Below, piece by piece: positions 9,418-17,560 of a stretch of DNA of 64,000 bases (its first letter is position 1; every line of letters starts with the position of its first letter). A program made the translations under genes and the position numbers. The notes below the pieces were generated by a model that saw only the letters and a list, made by a program, of their open reading frames with translations, was not told where the DNA came from and made no database searches. The stretch is from an alpha proteobacterium AAP38. Lineage in GTDB: Bacteria; Pseudomonadota; Alphaproteobacteria; Azospirillales; Azospirillaceae. The stretch covers positions 62,001 to 126,000 of the forward strand of contig LJHR01000027.1 of NCBI GenBank assembly GCA_001296005.1. The letters run 5' to 3'.

Positions 9418-10101
9418 ATGTCCAACACCCTGACCGATGTCGAACTGTCCGAATATGTGGCCCAGGCCAAGACGGATGCGGCCTTTGCCTTTGAGTTCCT
9501 GAAGGACAGCGGCACCTTGACCGCCAGCCTGATTTTCAACATTGCCCACCGCATTCCGGGCCATGACACGCTGCTGTCGGTGCGGTTCCCGTCGCCCTGG
9601 ACGCGCGACAAGGAAGTGAAGATCAGCATCTCCAAATTCTCTGACCATAAGGATCATATCCTGTCGGAGGAGCGGCTGGAGGCGGATACGCTGATCCATG
9701 CCCATACTCCGCATTTGGCGGCCTGGTCGCTGTCGCATAAGCCGTTCCCGATCCTTTATGTCGCGGCCCAGCGCCATCTGCTGGCCCGTGAAATCCCCAA
9801 CCATCTGGAACGGACGCGCACGGTTTTGGATGTGGTGCGGGAACGGCTGGACAAACACCCGGAACTGGCCCCGCCGCCCGCGCTGCTGGAAAGCAATGGC
9901 GGTGCCAATTTCTGGGGCACGGGCATCCTGAAGACGGCACAACTGATCCTGCTGATTGAGGAAAGCGCCCGGTTGCAGGCCATCGCCGCACAGATCGGCG
10001 GGGCGCAGGTCTATACACCCGGTGCCCTGGACCTTCAGTGGAAACGCACCGGCCTTCTGGAACGCGCCCGTGCGTTTGCCGGTGACTACGCGCCGGCGTG
10101 A
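9418..10101 (+). CDS. Class II aldolase/adducin family protein
   Basis: 227 residues with the class II aldolase/adducin look: an N-terminal FNIAHRIPGHDTLLS segment, the metal-site-like IHAHTPHLAAW around residues 90-100 and a later YVAAQRHLLA. Family members are zinc-dependent aldolases, epimerases or decarboxylases acting on small hydroxy-acids or sugar phosphates. GGAG lies 8 nt upstream of the ATG. It may be cotranscribed with the desulfinase, but its place in sulfur metabolism is unclear. Some family members sit in flavin-monooxygenase catabolic operons and handle carbonyl products. The substrate cannot be read from sequence. Confidence 0.75.
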   Translation: MSNTLTDVELSEYVAQAKTDAAFAFEFLKDSGTLTASLIFNIAHRIPGHDTLLSVRFPSPWTRDKEVKISISKFSDHKDHILSEERLEADTLIHAHTPHLAAWSLSHKPFPILYVAAQRHLLAREIPNHLERTRTVLDVVRERLDKHPELAPPPALLESNGGANFWGTGILKTAQLILLIEESARLQAIAAQIGGAQVYTPGALDLQWKRTGLLERARAFAGDYAPA

Positions 10102-10262
10102 GGGGGCGGCGATAAGCGCCGATAATGTCCGCAAGTTCGGGCCATATGAATGGCTGCTGGCGGCGTGGTGGGGTGGCACGGCGATGGCATTGCGGAGATG
10201 ACAGTCACTCTGGCCGGCATCACCAGTATCACCAGTGCCGAACTGGTACTGTAGTCATAGGA

Positions 10263-10290
10263 GGGGAGCCGGTGGGTTTATCGGCTCCCC
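10263..10290. terminator. Bidirectional hairpin between convergent genes
   Basis: GGGGAGCCG (10263-10271) pairs with CGGCTCCCC (10282-10290) around a 10-nt loop. It lies between the plus-strand aldolase and the minus-strand DUF4166 gene, so it can serve both. Confidence 0.55.
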
Positions 10291-10328
10291 AACCTACAAC
10301 CGCACCCGCTGGTCAAATCGTGACGGTT

Positions 10329-10877
10329 CTATGCGCCGGCAAGTTCCCCGCGATAATGGATCAGGCGCCCCAGCCACGGCAAATCAATCGGAATATCGAA
10401 GGTGAAATTCCCGTCCTCCTGCCGTTCTGCCACCGCACAACGCGGCGCCAGCCAGCCGGGCATTGGCATGCCTAGGAAACGGCAATGCATCACCGTCAGA
10501 TGCAGGGCGCTCGCAGTCGCCTCGATCCGGAAGATGTTGGTGATCATGCCCATCCGCTCGACCAGCAGGCCCGTTTCGGCCCCTGTGCCGGCGGTGAGTT
10601 CGCTGGCATAAACACGGTCGCCGAAGCGGCGGTGCCAATGTTCAACCGTGGGTGTGCGGTCGAAGATTACCGTGACCGGTACATTGCGTCCGGGCCTGGG
10701 CAATCCCATCAGGGCGCATATAAGCCTGGGCAGCAGTCCCGGCATTATATCGATCTGCGCCAGACCTGACAGTTCCAGACGGCCTTGCCCATCATGGACA
10801 TGACGGACAGCGTCGGGCAACAGATCCATGGTCGGACCCAGCAGGCGGCGGAAGAGGGGAGCATCTTGCGTGGTCAT
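10329..10877 (-). CDS. DUF4166 domain protein
   Basis: 182 residues. A fragment such as FRRLLGPTMDLLPDAVRHVHD at the N-terminus and the central RPGRNVPVTV, DRTPTVEHWHRRFG and ERMGMI strings match DUF4166 as I recall it. In other genomes this domain is often attached to or beside saccharopine-dehydrogenase-like or DoxX/epimerase proteins. The biochemical role is unknown. It is the last gene of a four-gene minus-strand operon, 3 nt after the DUF2269 gene. There is no signal peptide and no obvious transmembrane segment, so it is probably cytoplasmic. Confidence 0.7.
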   Translation of the reverse strand: MTTQDAPLFRRLLGPTMDLLPDAVRHVHDGQGRLELSGLAQIDIMPGLLPRLICALMGLPRPGRNVPVTVIFDRTPTVEHWHRRFGDRVYASELTAGTGAETGLLVERMGMITNIFRIEATASALHLTVMHCRFLGMPMPGWLAPRCAVAERQEDGNFTFDIPIDLPWLGRLIHYRGELAGA

Positions 10878-10880
10878 GGC

Positions 10881-11351
10881 TCACAACTCCGGCTTGGCGA
10901 TCATCAGATAAAAGATGGCGAGTACGCCGATGAAGGCAGGCCAGCCCAGAGCGAACCAGATGGCGGCATAGTGGTGATAGAGCGGCGGCAGCTCTACGCC
11001 GGCGGCCAGTGCGGCCTCGGCCAGGTGCCGCATCCGGATCTGAAGCCAGACCACGGGCAGCCAGCAGGCCCCGACCAGCAGATAGAGCAGGATGGCGGCC
11101 AGCAGCCAGCCGCTATCCATCGGGTATCCCGTGATGTGGGCCAGCCAGACGCCCGTTATCGGCTGCACAATGACGGCGGGTGCCGTGAACAGCCAGTCGG
11201 CCCGGACGACATTGCGATTGACCACGGTGGTGGCCGACAGGTTGCCCGACCGGTTGGCCATCCAGCCATGGAATGCCGTACCCAGGCCCGTGCCGAACAG
11301 CAGCGTCGAGCTGAGGATATGGACATATTTCAGCAGGATATAGTCATCCAT
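10881..11351 (-). CDS. DUF2269 family integral membrane protein
   Basis: 156 residues with about four hydrophobic helices and the N-terminal signature YILLKYVHILSSTLLFGTG typical of DUF2269. A basic, polar turn with TTVVNRNVVRADW follows the first helix. The role of the family is unknown; some related four-helix proteins bind heme or couple to thiol-redox proteins. The start overlaps the end of the upstream SDR-DoxX gene by 8 nt, indicating tight coupling. A DCC thiol-redox-like gene stands in the divergent operon, so a link to membrane redox is possible but only inferred. Confidence 0.75.
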   Translation of the reverse strand: MDDYILLKYVHILSSTLLFGTGLGTAFHGWMANRSGNLSATTVVNRNVVRADWLFTAPAVIVQPITGVWLAHITGYPMDSGWLLAAILLYLLVGACWLPVVWLQIRMRHLAEAALAAGVELPPLYHHYAAIWFALGWPAFIGVLAIFYLMIAKPEL

Positions 11352-12645
11352 TCTCAGCCTCCATCGCCATCATGGCCAGCGTGGCGCCGGCGACGGCCAG
11401 GTTCTTCGTGATCGCCCCGAACGGATGCAGCCACAGGTCAGGCAGATACAGGCTGATCAGGATTGTGTACCCGGCCATCAGGGCCAGTTGCATGGCCCCC
11501 ACCACCACCGGACGCCATCGGCAGAGCAGGGCCAGCCCCAGCGCCAGGTCCAGCACCGCTCCCGTATAGAGCGCCATGCCGGCCGACAACCCTGTCAGCC
11601 CCAGCGGTGCCAGCAGCGCGTAGCTGTCCGCCACGGGGTAGAGTCCCAGCGAGACGATGCCCGTCCAGATCCAGATTGCGGCCAGCAGCAGGCGCAGAGG
11701 CAAGGCCAGCGGCAGCAACCGCGCCCGCCAGCGGTCCGCCGCCATTGCCGGATGCCGGGCCAGCGCCAGGGGCAAGGCGTGTGCCGGCCTGTCCAGGACT
11801 TCGCGCATCGGTCCGTCATCACCGACATTGCCGGCCTTCAGCATGATCAGGCTGTCCCGCGATGCCGGCCCCAGCCCGAACCGATCCCCCAGCACCGCAC
11901 CCAGCTTTAGCAATGCGGCGGGTAGGGCGATGAAGCGGGCGGGGCGCAGGCCCAGCCAGCGGCGCAAGGTCAAGGTGACCTCATCCGTCGTCATCGGTGC
12001 GGGTCCCACCAGATTCAGCCGCCGGGCGAAGGGTTCCGCGCGGTGAAGCAGGTCCAGGATCATTTCGATGACATCGTCAACATGGATCGGTTGCACCCGC
12101 CAGTTGCCGGGACCCAACCGCAGGGGCAGGGGGGTGGCGGCAAGCGCCGCAAACATCTCCGTGCTAGCCCCGCCGCGCCCGATGATCAGCGATGGGCGCA
12201 GGATAGCCCAATCCATGCGGTGGCCGGCAGGGTCCAGGGCCGCCAGATGATCGTCCGCCGCCTTCTTGCTCTGGTGGTACCGGCTGATCCCCGTTTCGTC
12301 GGCACCCAGGGCCGAGAGCTGGATCACACGGCGGACACCGGCAGCCAGGCAGGCATCGAACAGGGCCTTGGCGCCCTGTTCATGCACCGCATCAAAGCCG
12401 CCATTCACATCGCGGATCAGGCCTGCCAGATTGATGACGGTGTCGATGCCGGCCAGCCTTGGATGCCAATCGGCGGTATTGTCGCGGGCCATGTCGCATG
12501 CCAGGACGGGTATGTCGGGAAACAGTCGGCGCAACCGGTCGGGATTGCGGCCCGCCGCGACGACCGTGTCATCCCCCCCTATCAGTCTTGCCAGCAGGTG
12601 CCGGCCGACGAAGCCACCGGCACCGATGATCAGGATGCGCATCAT
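11344..12645 (-). CDS. SDR/NAD-dependent epimerase fused to DoxX-like membrane domain
   Basis: 433 residues. The N-terminal ~290 residues form an extended short-chain dehydrogenase fold: the nucleotide motif is GAGGFVGRH, an atypical YHQSKKAAD stands for the YxxxK motif, and RPSLIIGRGG follows. The C-terminal ~130 residues contain about four transmembrane helices resembling DoxX-like domains. This fused architecture is common beside DUF2269 and DUF4166. The SDR part resembles NmrA/complex-I-assembly type NAD(P)-binding proteins. It may tether a redox or quinone/thiol function to the membrane. Its start overlaps the stop of the upstream small membrane protein by 4 nt (ATGA). Confidence 0.85.
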   Translation of the reverse strand: MMRILIIGAGGFVGRHLLARLIGGDDTVVAAGRNPDRLRRLFPDIPVLACDMARDNTADWHPRLAGIDTVINLAGLIRDVNGGFDAVHEQGAKALFDACLAAGVRRVIQLSALGADETGISRYHQSKKAADDHLAALDPAGHRMDWAILRPSLIIGRGGASTEMFAALAATPLPLRLGPGNWRVQPIHVDDVIEMILDLLHRAEPFARRLNLVGPAPMTTDEVTLTLRRWLGLRPARFIALPAALLKLGAVLGDRFGLGPASRDSLIMLKAGNVGDDGPMREVLDRPAHALPLALARHPAMAADRWRARLLPLALPLRLLLAAIWIWTGIVSLGLYPVADSYALLAPLGLTGLSAGMALYTGAVLDLALGLALLCRWRPVVVGAMQLALMAGYTILISLYLPDLWLHPFGAITKNLAVAGATLAMMAMEAENG

Positions 12646-12986
12646 ATCACCTCCCGCCGTATCGGCAGATCGTTACCGCGCGGCGTGCGCGTCCAGATGG
12701 CATAACCCATGCCCAGCAAGGCCGTCACGATGCCACCCACGGCATAGAAAACCACGCCGCGCAGCACGCGCACGGCATCGCCGTTCAGGTCGACTGCGGA
12801 AACCGCCAGCATTGGTACCAGGATCACCATCGCCACCGACCAGATGGTCCAGAAGCGCGACCGCTGTTCGGTGCCGCACAGATCACCCAGCAACACCAGC
12901 AGCGGTCGCCACAAGGCCGCAGCGGCGATGGAGGAGAGGGTCAGCGTGATGAACCAGCCCATGAGGGTCAGGGAAAGCGATGCCAT
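12642..12986 (-). CDS. Small membrane protein, first gene of the DUF4166 operon
   Basis: 114 residues if translation starts at the ATG at 12986 (MASLSLTLMGWF); the in-frame start 11 codons upstream adds only a basic leader. Three to four hydrophobic segments are evident, with charged loops (LGDLCGTEQRSRFW; DLNGDAVRVL). I do not recognise the family. It heads an operon with an SDR-DoxX fusion, DUF2269 and DUF4166. A sigma54-like promoter lies about 60 nt upstream, divergent from a kinase/sigma54-regulator pair. Confidence 0.7.
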   Translation of the reverse strand: MASLSLTLMGWFITLTLSSIAAAALWRPLLVLLGDLCGTEQRSRFWTIWSVAMVILVPMLAVSAVDLNGDAVRVLRGVVFYAVGGIVTALLGMGYAIWTRTPRGNDLPIRREVI

Positions 12987-13044
12987 AACAAATCTCCGTT
13001 CCATCCGTATCGGCGCCACCGGCAGGTGCGCCTGCGACCCTCAT

Positions 13045-13060
13045 TGCGATTGGCATGCCA
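13045..13060 (-). promoter_or_regulatory. Sigma54-type -24/-12 promoter for the DUF4166 operon
   Basis: On the minus strand TGGCATGCCAATCGCA has GG and GC separated by exactly 10 nt, as sigma54 promoters require. The -24 box is TGGCAT and the -12 box is TCGCA (consensus TGGCAC, TTGCA). The predicted start lies near 13033, leaving a leader of about 45 nt before the ATG at 12986. The adjacent regulator gene is of the sigma54-activating class. Confidence 0.6.
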
Positions 13061-13066
13061 TGTGCT
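13051..13066 (+). promoter_or_regulatory. Sigma54-type -24/-12 promoter for the two-component operon
   Basis: The -24 box sits in the palindrome TGGCATGCCA (13051-13060), so the plus strand also shows TGGCATGCCATGTGCT with GG-N10-GC spacing; the -12 box is GTGCT. It points toward the kinase gene. The two opposed promoters overlap, so RNA polymerase could occupy only one direction at a time. Confidence 0.5.
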
Positions 13067-13154
13067 GTATCGGCGGTGTGAAGGCCGGTTTCCGGCGCTT
13101 TCGGCCCCAACCGGGGCGGCAGCGGCGTTAACGGCGTGAACAGTTCCTGCTAGG

Positions 13155-14999
13155 ATGCTGTCAACGATGTTTACAGAAGCCATGACCCCCACCTTGTTCT
13201 ATGTCGGCGCTCTGCTGCTGTCGGCGCTGGCCGGCATCGGTCTGGCCCTGCTGCTGCTGTTGAAAGCCGCCCCGGTGCCGGGTGCGCGGCTGCTTGCCTT
13301 GTTCCTGACCGGTGTGGCGGTCTGGAGCGGCGGGCAGGCCCTGCCGCCATTGTTCGGCCCGGCCAGCGACGGGGTGGTCGGCAACTTGCTGGCGCTGGCG
13401 CCGCTGCCCTCTGCCGTGTTTGTGCATCTGGTCCTGGCCTTCGTGCGCTGTGGTGCCACGGGGCCACTGGTCCGCGTTGCCTATGGGCTGGCGGTGGCGG
13501 CGACAATGTTGGGCCTGATTGTTGATCCAGGGCAGGTGGTGGCGTGGCGTGACTTCCGTGGTGTCTTCATCCCCAGCGCTGCGGGCTGGGTGGTGATCAG
13601 TGTCTGCGGATTGCTATCGGTTGCGGGGCATCTGCGGCTGTTCAAGGGCTGGCTGGACCTGACGGGACTGCGGCGGCGTCAGGCGGCGGCCATCTGCTGT
13701 TCCAGCCTGATCGGGCTGGTCAGCCTGACGGGTTTCGCCTTTGCACCCCTGGGCATTGATGTCTATCCCTGGCCCATGCTGGGCCTGCCGCTTTATTCGG
13801 TGGCGCTGGTCTATGGCATCCTGCGCTATCAGTTGATGGATGTGAACCTTTGGGCCCGGCGGATGCTGGTCTGGCTGCTGCTGATGGGGTTGATGGCGGC
13901 GGCTGCGACGCTGGTGATGGCATTGCCGCTGGCCGCGGGTACCCCCTTTGCGGGGTTGGAGACGTGGCTGCTGATGACGGCGGTGACCTTTATCACGCTG
14001 GCCATCTGGAAGCCGTTGCGTTTCATTGCCGATCGTCTGGTCTTTCCCGGCGGGGAGGTTTCGGCGGCTGATCTGGGGAGCTGGCGGGAGGCTTTGGCAG
14101 GGCCTGCCGATTGGCCGGCACTGTTGGACCGCGCTTCCGCGCTGATCGGTGGGCGCCTGGGCCTGCCGGTTGCCGTGCGGCGGGCGGAAGCGGACGGGCC
14201 GGTGCCTGCCCTGGCCCTGTCGCGGGATGTGCGGGGCTGGTGCTGCGATCTGGTCGGCTGGGACGATGCCCCGCCTGGGCCCCGTCATGCGGCGGGCCTG
14301 TTTGCCGGCTGCTTGGCCGAGGCGGCGGGACGGCTGGACCGGGCCGAGGCGCTGGCCAGGGCGGAGCGGGAGCGCCAGCGGGAAGCGCGCTTGGCCGAGC
14401 TTGGTCAACTGGCCGCCACGGTGGCCCATGATCTGCGCAACCCGTTGAACATCATCACCATGGCCGCCACCGGTGCCCCCGCGGAGGTGCGCGCGGAGAT
14501 TGCCGAGCAGGTAGGCCGCATGGAAATGCTGGTCCGCGACGTCATGGATTATGCCGGCACTGCCCGGTTGGAACCCAACACCCTGTCGGTGGCGGATGCG
14601 GTTGCGCTGGCCTTGTCCGGGCTGCCGAGCCTGAAGGTGGAGACCGACATCGACCCGGAACTGGTCGTTCAGGCCGATCCCCGCCGGTTGCGTCAAGTTC
14701 TGGTCAATCTTCTGGAGAATGCCGCCGCCCACGGCCAGCGCCTGGCTGTGGTGGCGGAGCGGGTGCGGAACGACGTGCGCATCCATGTCTGTGATGATGG
14801 ACCGGGTGTTCCGCCTGATATCCGCGACAGGCTGTTCCAGCCCTTCGTGTCGCGCCGGCCTGGTGGCACAGGTCTGGGACTGGCCATCGTCGCCCGCATC
14901 ATGGAAGCCCATGGTGGAACGGTCGCGCTGGGCGACCGATCCGGCTGGTCAACCTGCCTCACCCTGACCTTTCCTGATCGTGTGGAGAACCGGGCATGA
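13155..14999 (+). CDS. Membrane sensor histidine kinase (NtrB/PrsK-like)
   Basis: 614 residues. The N-terminal half contains roughly nine hydrophobic helices (a 7TM-type sensor), a variable GAF-like region around residues 290-390, and then the kinase core. The phosphorylation site is AHDLRNPL, the N box NLLENAAAHG, and the G boxes DDGPGVP and GGTGLGLAI. It would phosphorylate the response regulator encoded next, whose start overlaps by 4 nt. Translation could begin at 13155, 13167 or 13182; none has a strong ribosome site, and the hydrophobic domain starts just after the last. The ligand is unknown. The divergent membrane-redox operon is the obvious target. Confidence 0.9.
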   Translation: MLSTMFTEAMTPTLFYVGALLLSALAGIGLALLLLLKAAPVPGARLLALFLTGVAVWSGGQALPPLFGPASDGVVGNLLALAPLPSAVFVHLVLAFVRCGATGPLVRVAYGLAVAATMLGLIVDPGQVVAWRDFRGVFIPSAAGWVVISVCGLLSVAGHLRLFKGWLDLTGLRRRQAAAICCSSLIGLVSLTGFAFAPLGIDVYPWPMLGLPLYSVALVYGILRYQLMDVNLWARRMLVWLLLMGLMAAAATLVMALPLAAGTPFAGLETWLLMTAVTFITLAIWKPLRFIADRLVFPGGEVSAADLGSWREALAGPADWPALLDRASALIGGRLGLPVAVRRAEADGPVPALALSRDVRGWCCDLVGWDDAPPGPRHAAGLFAGCLAEAAGRLDRAEALARAERERQREARLAELGQLAATVAHDLRNPLNIITMAATGAPAEVRAEIAEQVGRMEMLVRDVMDYAGTARLEPNTLSVADAVALALSGLPSLKVETDIDPELVVQADPRRLRQVLVNLLENAAAHGQRLAVVAERVRNDVRIHVCDDGPGVPPDIRDRLFQPFVSRRPGGTGLGLAIVARIMEAHGGTVALGDRSGWSTCLTLTFPDRVENRA

Positions 15000-16363
15000 A
15001 CCCGTCGCGCATTCTTCTGGTCGATGACGAGCCGGCCTTTCAGCGCCTGGGTTCCGCCTGGCTGCGTGGTGCCGGCCATGAGGTAGAGGTGGCGGGCGAC
15101 GGGGAGACGGCGCTGGTCGCCTTCCGTCGGCAGCCGGCTGATCTGGTTCTGCTGGACCTGTCCATGCCGCCGCACCATGATCCCGTGGCGGGATTGGAAT
15201 TGATCTCCGGCTTCTCGCCGGCACCCGTGGTGGTGATCACCGGTCATGCCGACCATGCGCTGGCCCTGAAGGCGGTGGAGCGCGGTGCGTGGGATTTTCT
15301 GGGCAAGCCGCTGGACCCCGACCTGCTGCGCGTTGTAGTCGCGCGGGGTCTGGAACGCGGGAGGTTGGCGGCGGAACTGCGACGCCTGCGTGCGGTGGCA
15401 GGGGCGACCGATGATCTGGGCATCGTCGGGACCAGCACCGCCCTGGCCCGCCTGCGTGATCTGGTCCGCCGCATTGCGCCGACGCAGCTTCCTGTTTTGG
15501 TGCTGGGGCCTAGCGGGACCGGCAAGGAGCTGGTGGCGCGGGCCCTGCACGATGGCGGTTCGCGGCGCGATCAGCCCTTTGTCACCGTTCATTGCGGCGC
15601 CATTCCCGCCGAATTGCTGGAAAGTGAGCTGTTCGGCCATCTGAAGGGCAGCTTCACCGGCGCCCATGCCGACCGGCCGGGCCTAGTGGAAACCGCCCAT
15701 CGCGGTACCCTGTTTCTGGACGAGGTGGGGGAGATGCCGCCACCCATGCAGGTAAAGCTACTGCGCTTCCTCCAGGAAGGCACCTATCAGCCGGTGGGTG
15801 GACGCGAGATGCGCAAGGCCGATGTCCGCACCGTGGCCGCCACCCATCGCGACCTGGAGGCGATGGTGGGGGAGGGCACCTTCCGTGAGGATCTCTATTA
15901 CCGGCTGAAAGGCATGGTGCTGCGCACCCCGCCTTTGTCGGAACGACCGGAGGATGTGCCGGTGCTGGCCACGCTGTTCCTGCGTCGAGCATCGGGGGGA
16001 GGGGGCCGTTTCACCCAGAATGCGCTGGACTGGCTGGTCGACCGTGACTGGCGCGGCAATGTGCGCGAGTTGCGGGCCTTGGTGGAATGCGCCGCCGCCC
16101 TGGCAGGTCCGGGAGAGGCCGGAGAGCGATTGCTGGACGAGGCTGATTTGGCTTTCGCGGCGAACGGGGAGATGGCGGTCCCGGTCATGGATAATGGTGC
16201 GACGGGCCGCCGCACGCTGGAGCAGGAGGTGGCGGTGCTGGAACGTCGGCTGATCATTCAAGCGCTTGAAGAAACGGGGCATAACCACACCCATGCGGCC
16301 AGGCTTCTGGGGCTGTCGCGGGTGGGCCTGTTGAAGAAAATGGACAGGATGGGCCTGCGATGA
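14996..16363 (+). CDS. Sigma54-dependent response regulator (NtrC family)
   Basis: 455 residues. A receiver domain (residues 1-125, acidic VDDE, phospho-acceptor Asp in LVLLDLSMP, conserved Lys in GKPLD) is followed by an AAA+ domain with Walker A GPSGTGKE, the sigma54-contact loop GSFTGA (GAFTGA in most), Walker B TLFLDEVGEM and a REDLYYRL segment. A Fis-type helix-turn-helix (NHTHAARLLGLSRVGLLKKM) ends the protein. It is coupled by 4-nt overlaps to the kinase before and the DCC gene after. It should activate the sigma54-like promoters in the 13.05-kb divergent region, probably including its own. Confidence 0.95.
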   Translation: MNPSRILLVDDEPAFQRLGSAWLRGAGHEVEVAGDGETALVAFRRQPADLVLLDLSMPPHHDPVAGLELISGFSPAPVVVITGHADHALALKAVERGAWDFLGKPLDPDLLRVVVARGLERGRLAAELRRLRAVAGATDDLGIVGTSTALARLRDLVRRIAPTQLPVLVLGPSGTGKELVARALHDGGSRRDQPFVTVHCGAIPAELLESELFGHLKGSFTGAHADRPGLVETAHRGTLFLDEVGEMPPPMQVKLLRFLQEGTYQPVGGREMRKADVRTVAATHRDLEAMVGEGTFREDLYYRLKGMVLRTPPLSERPEDVPVLATLFLRRASGGGGRFTQNALDWLVDRDWRGNVRELRALVECAAALAGPGEAGERLLDEADLAFAANGEMAVPVMDNGATGRRTLEQEVAVLERRLIIQALEETGHNHTHAARLLGLSRVGLLKKMDRMGLR

Positions 16364-16806
16364 GCGATGCGAACCATGCCATGCCCGACCCCGCCATTCT
16401 TGAGCGGCTGTTGAGTGGGCCGACCTGTCTGTTCGATGGGGTATGCAACCTGTGTAACGGGTCGGTGCGCTTCATCCTGGCGACGGAGGCTGACCATGAG
16501 ATCCTGTTCACGGCCATTCAGTCACCGCTGGGCAGGGCAGTGCTGGACGCCGTTGGTATGCCGCACCTGACCAACAGTTTCGTCTATATCGACGAGGGCG
16601 TGGTTTCCCTGCGGTTGGTGGCGGCGTTCCGTCTGGCCCGACGATTACGGGCACCCTGGTCGTGGGTGAGGCTGTTTGGCCTGTTGCCGACAAGACTGAC
16701 TGATTGGCTCTATGATCGGCTTGCTGACAATCGTTACCGCCTGTTCGGCAAGCGTGACCTCTGTCTGGTGCCATCGCCAAGCCAGTCGCGGCGTTTCCTC
16801 AGCTAA
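16360..16806 (+). CDS. DCC family (DUF393) thiol-redox-like protein
   Basis: 148 residues with the family signature LFDGVCNLCNGSVRF near residue 28, which holds the D-x-x-C-x-x-C pair giving the DCC family its name. The FGLLP and RLADNRYRLFGK strings near the C-terminus are also typical. The family is annotated as predicted thiol-disulfide oxidoreductase; a precise substrate has not been established as far as I know. The ATG overlaps the regulator stop by 4 nt. DCC genes often travel with DoxX and DUF2269-type membrane proteins, which are present in the divergent operon. Confidence 0.85.
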   Translation: MSDANHAMPDPAILERLLSGPTCLFDGVCNLCNGSVRFILATEADHEILFTAIQSPLGRAVLDAVGMPHLTNSFVYIDEGVVSLRLVAAFRLARRLRAPWSWVRLFGLLPTRLTDWLYDRLADNRYRLFGKRDLCLVPSPSQSRRFLS

Positions 16807-16890
16807 GGCAGTGGGTTATCTGATCCGACAATTTGCCAGCATGTCCGGGCATGGATAAAGAACACCCCAAGCCCAACGCACTTTTCCGTT

Positions 16891-16921
16891 GAAGCCCTGC
16901 TGAACTATCCAGCAGGGCTTC
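16891..16921. terminator. Strong hairpin downstream of the two-component operon
   Basis: GAAGCCCTGCTG (16891-16902) pairs perfectly with CAGCAGGGCTTC (16910-16921) around a 7-nt loop. It lies between the DCC gene (plus) and a DUF3237 gene (minus), so it probably serves both convergent operons. Confidence 0.7.
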
Positions 16922-17028
16922 TGGTTTCCAGATGTGGTCGATTGCGCGACATTTCAATGCGCTTTTACGGTTCCCGGTCGGGTGACGTTGTCGCGGAAAT
17001 GTCGTGATTTGGGACGGATCGACCGATT

Positions 17029-17511
17029 TTATAAAAGCTTGAAGTAATGGATGCGGTTGGCGCCGGGGATTTTTTCGGCAACCCCGACAAAGACATGTTT
17101 GGCCAGCCAGTCATAGGGGCCTGCCGGCACGTCGAATTTCGGGCAGACGCGCATGTAATATTCCGACGGGTCCACCGGTTCGTTGCGGGACATGCGTTCC
17201 GCCACCTCAGGCGTATAGGCCCAGCGATAGCCACGGTTCTGGAGATAGATGATCGTGCCATCATCCAGTTCCAGCAGATAGCGGGCATCGAAATCGATCA
17301 CACCGTCGGGGCGCAGCAGCGGCCAGTCGCCGCCGCTCATCGGTACGACGCGTCCCTTGATGCCCGGCCCCTCAACCGTGCCGTCGGCGGCATAGATGGC
17401 CGCACGCGTCGCCCCCATCGTGGTGGGACGCAGCCAATGGGGCTTGGTCAGCGTGATGCCGATGGAGAAGGCGAATTCAAAGCGCGGGGCGAAGGGATGG
17501 GGTTCGGTCAT
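17029..17511 (-). CDS. DUF3237 domain protein (first copy)
   Basis: 160 residues matching the DUF3237 pattern: an N-terminal PRFEFAFSIGITL strand, a G-P-x-IKGRVVPMSGGDWPLLRPDGVIDFDARYLLELDDG core, a Y-I/M-R-V-CPKFDVPAGPYDWLAKHVFVG segment, and a final aromatic strand. The fold is thought to be a small beta-barrel; activity is unestablished. GGAAAC stands just before the ATG. It lies 49 nt after the CocE-type hydrolase gene in the same operon. A second DUF3237 gene (19383) begins the divergent operon, so paired paralogs flank one control region with palindromic operators. Confidence 0.85.
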   Translation of the reverse strand: MTEPHPFAPRFEFAFSIGITLTKPHWLRPTTMGATRAAIYAADGTVEGPGIKGRVVPMSGGDWPLLRPDGVIDFDARYLLELDDGTIIYLQNRGYRWAYTPEVAERMSRNEPVDPSEYYMRVCPKFDVPAGPYDWLAKHVFVGVAEKIPGANRIHYFKLL

Positions 17512-17560
17512 GTTGTTTCCTTGTCAGACATAGGTGCCGTGGTAACGGCGGTAGCGGCAT

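Noticed and set aside
9283-10179. Long minus-strand frame opposite the class II aldolase
   Set aside because: It is the mirror of a good plus-strand gene, rich in Arg/Gln/His, with no ribosome site or recognisable domain.
10122-10201. Possible C-terminal relic reading FGPYEWLLAAWW in the gap after the aldolase
   Set aside because: It resembles a DUF418-type ending only weakly over about 25 residues, too short to call.
11463-12705. Long plus-strand frames inside the SDR-DoxX gene
   Set aside because: They overlap a clear minus-strand gene with motifs and show biased, domain-free composition.
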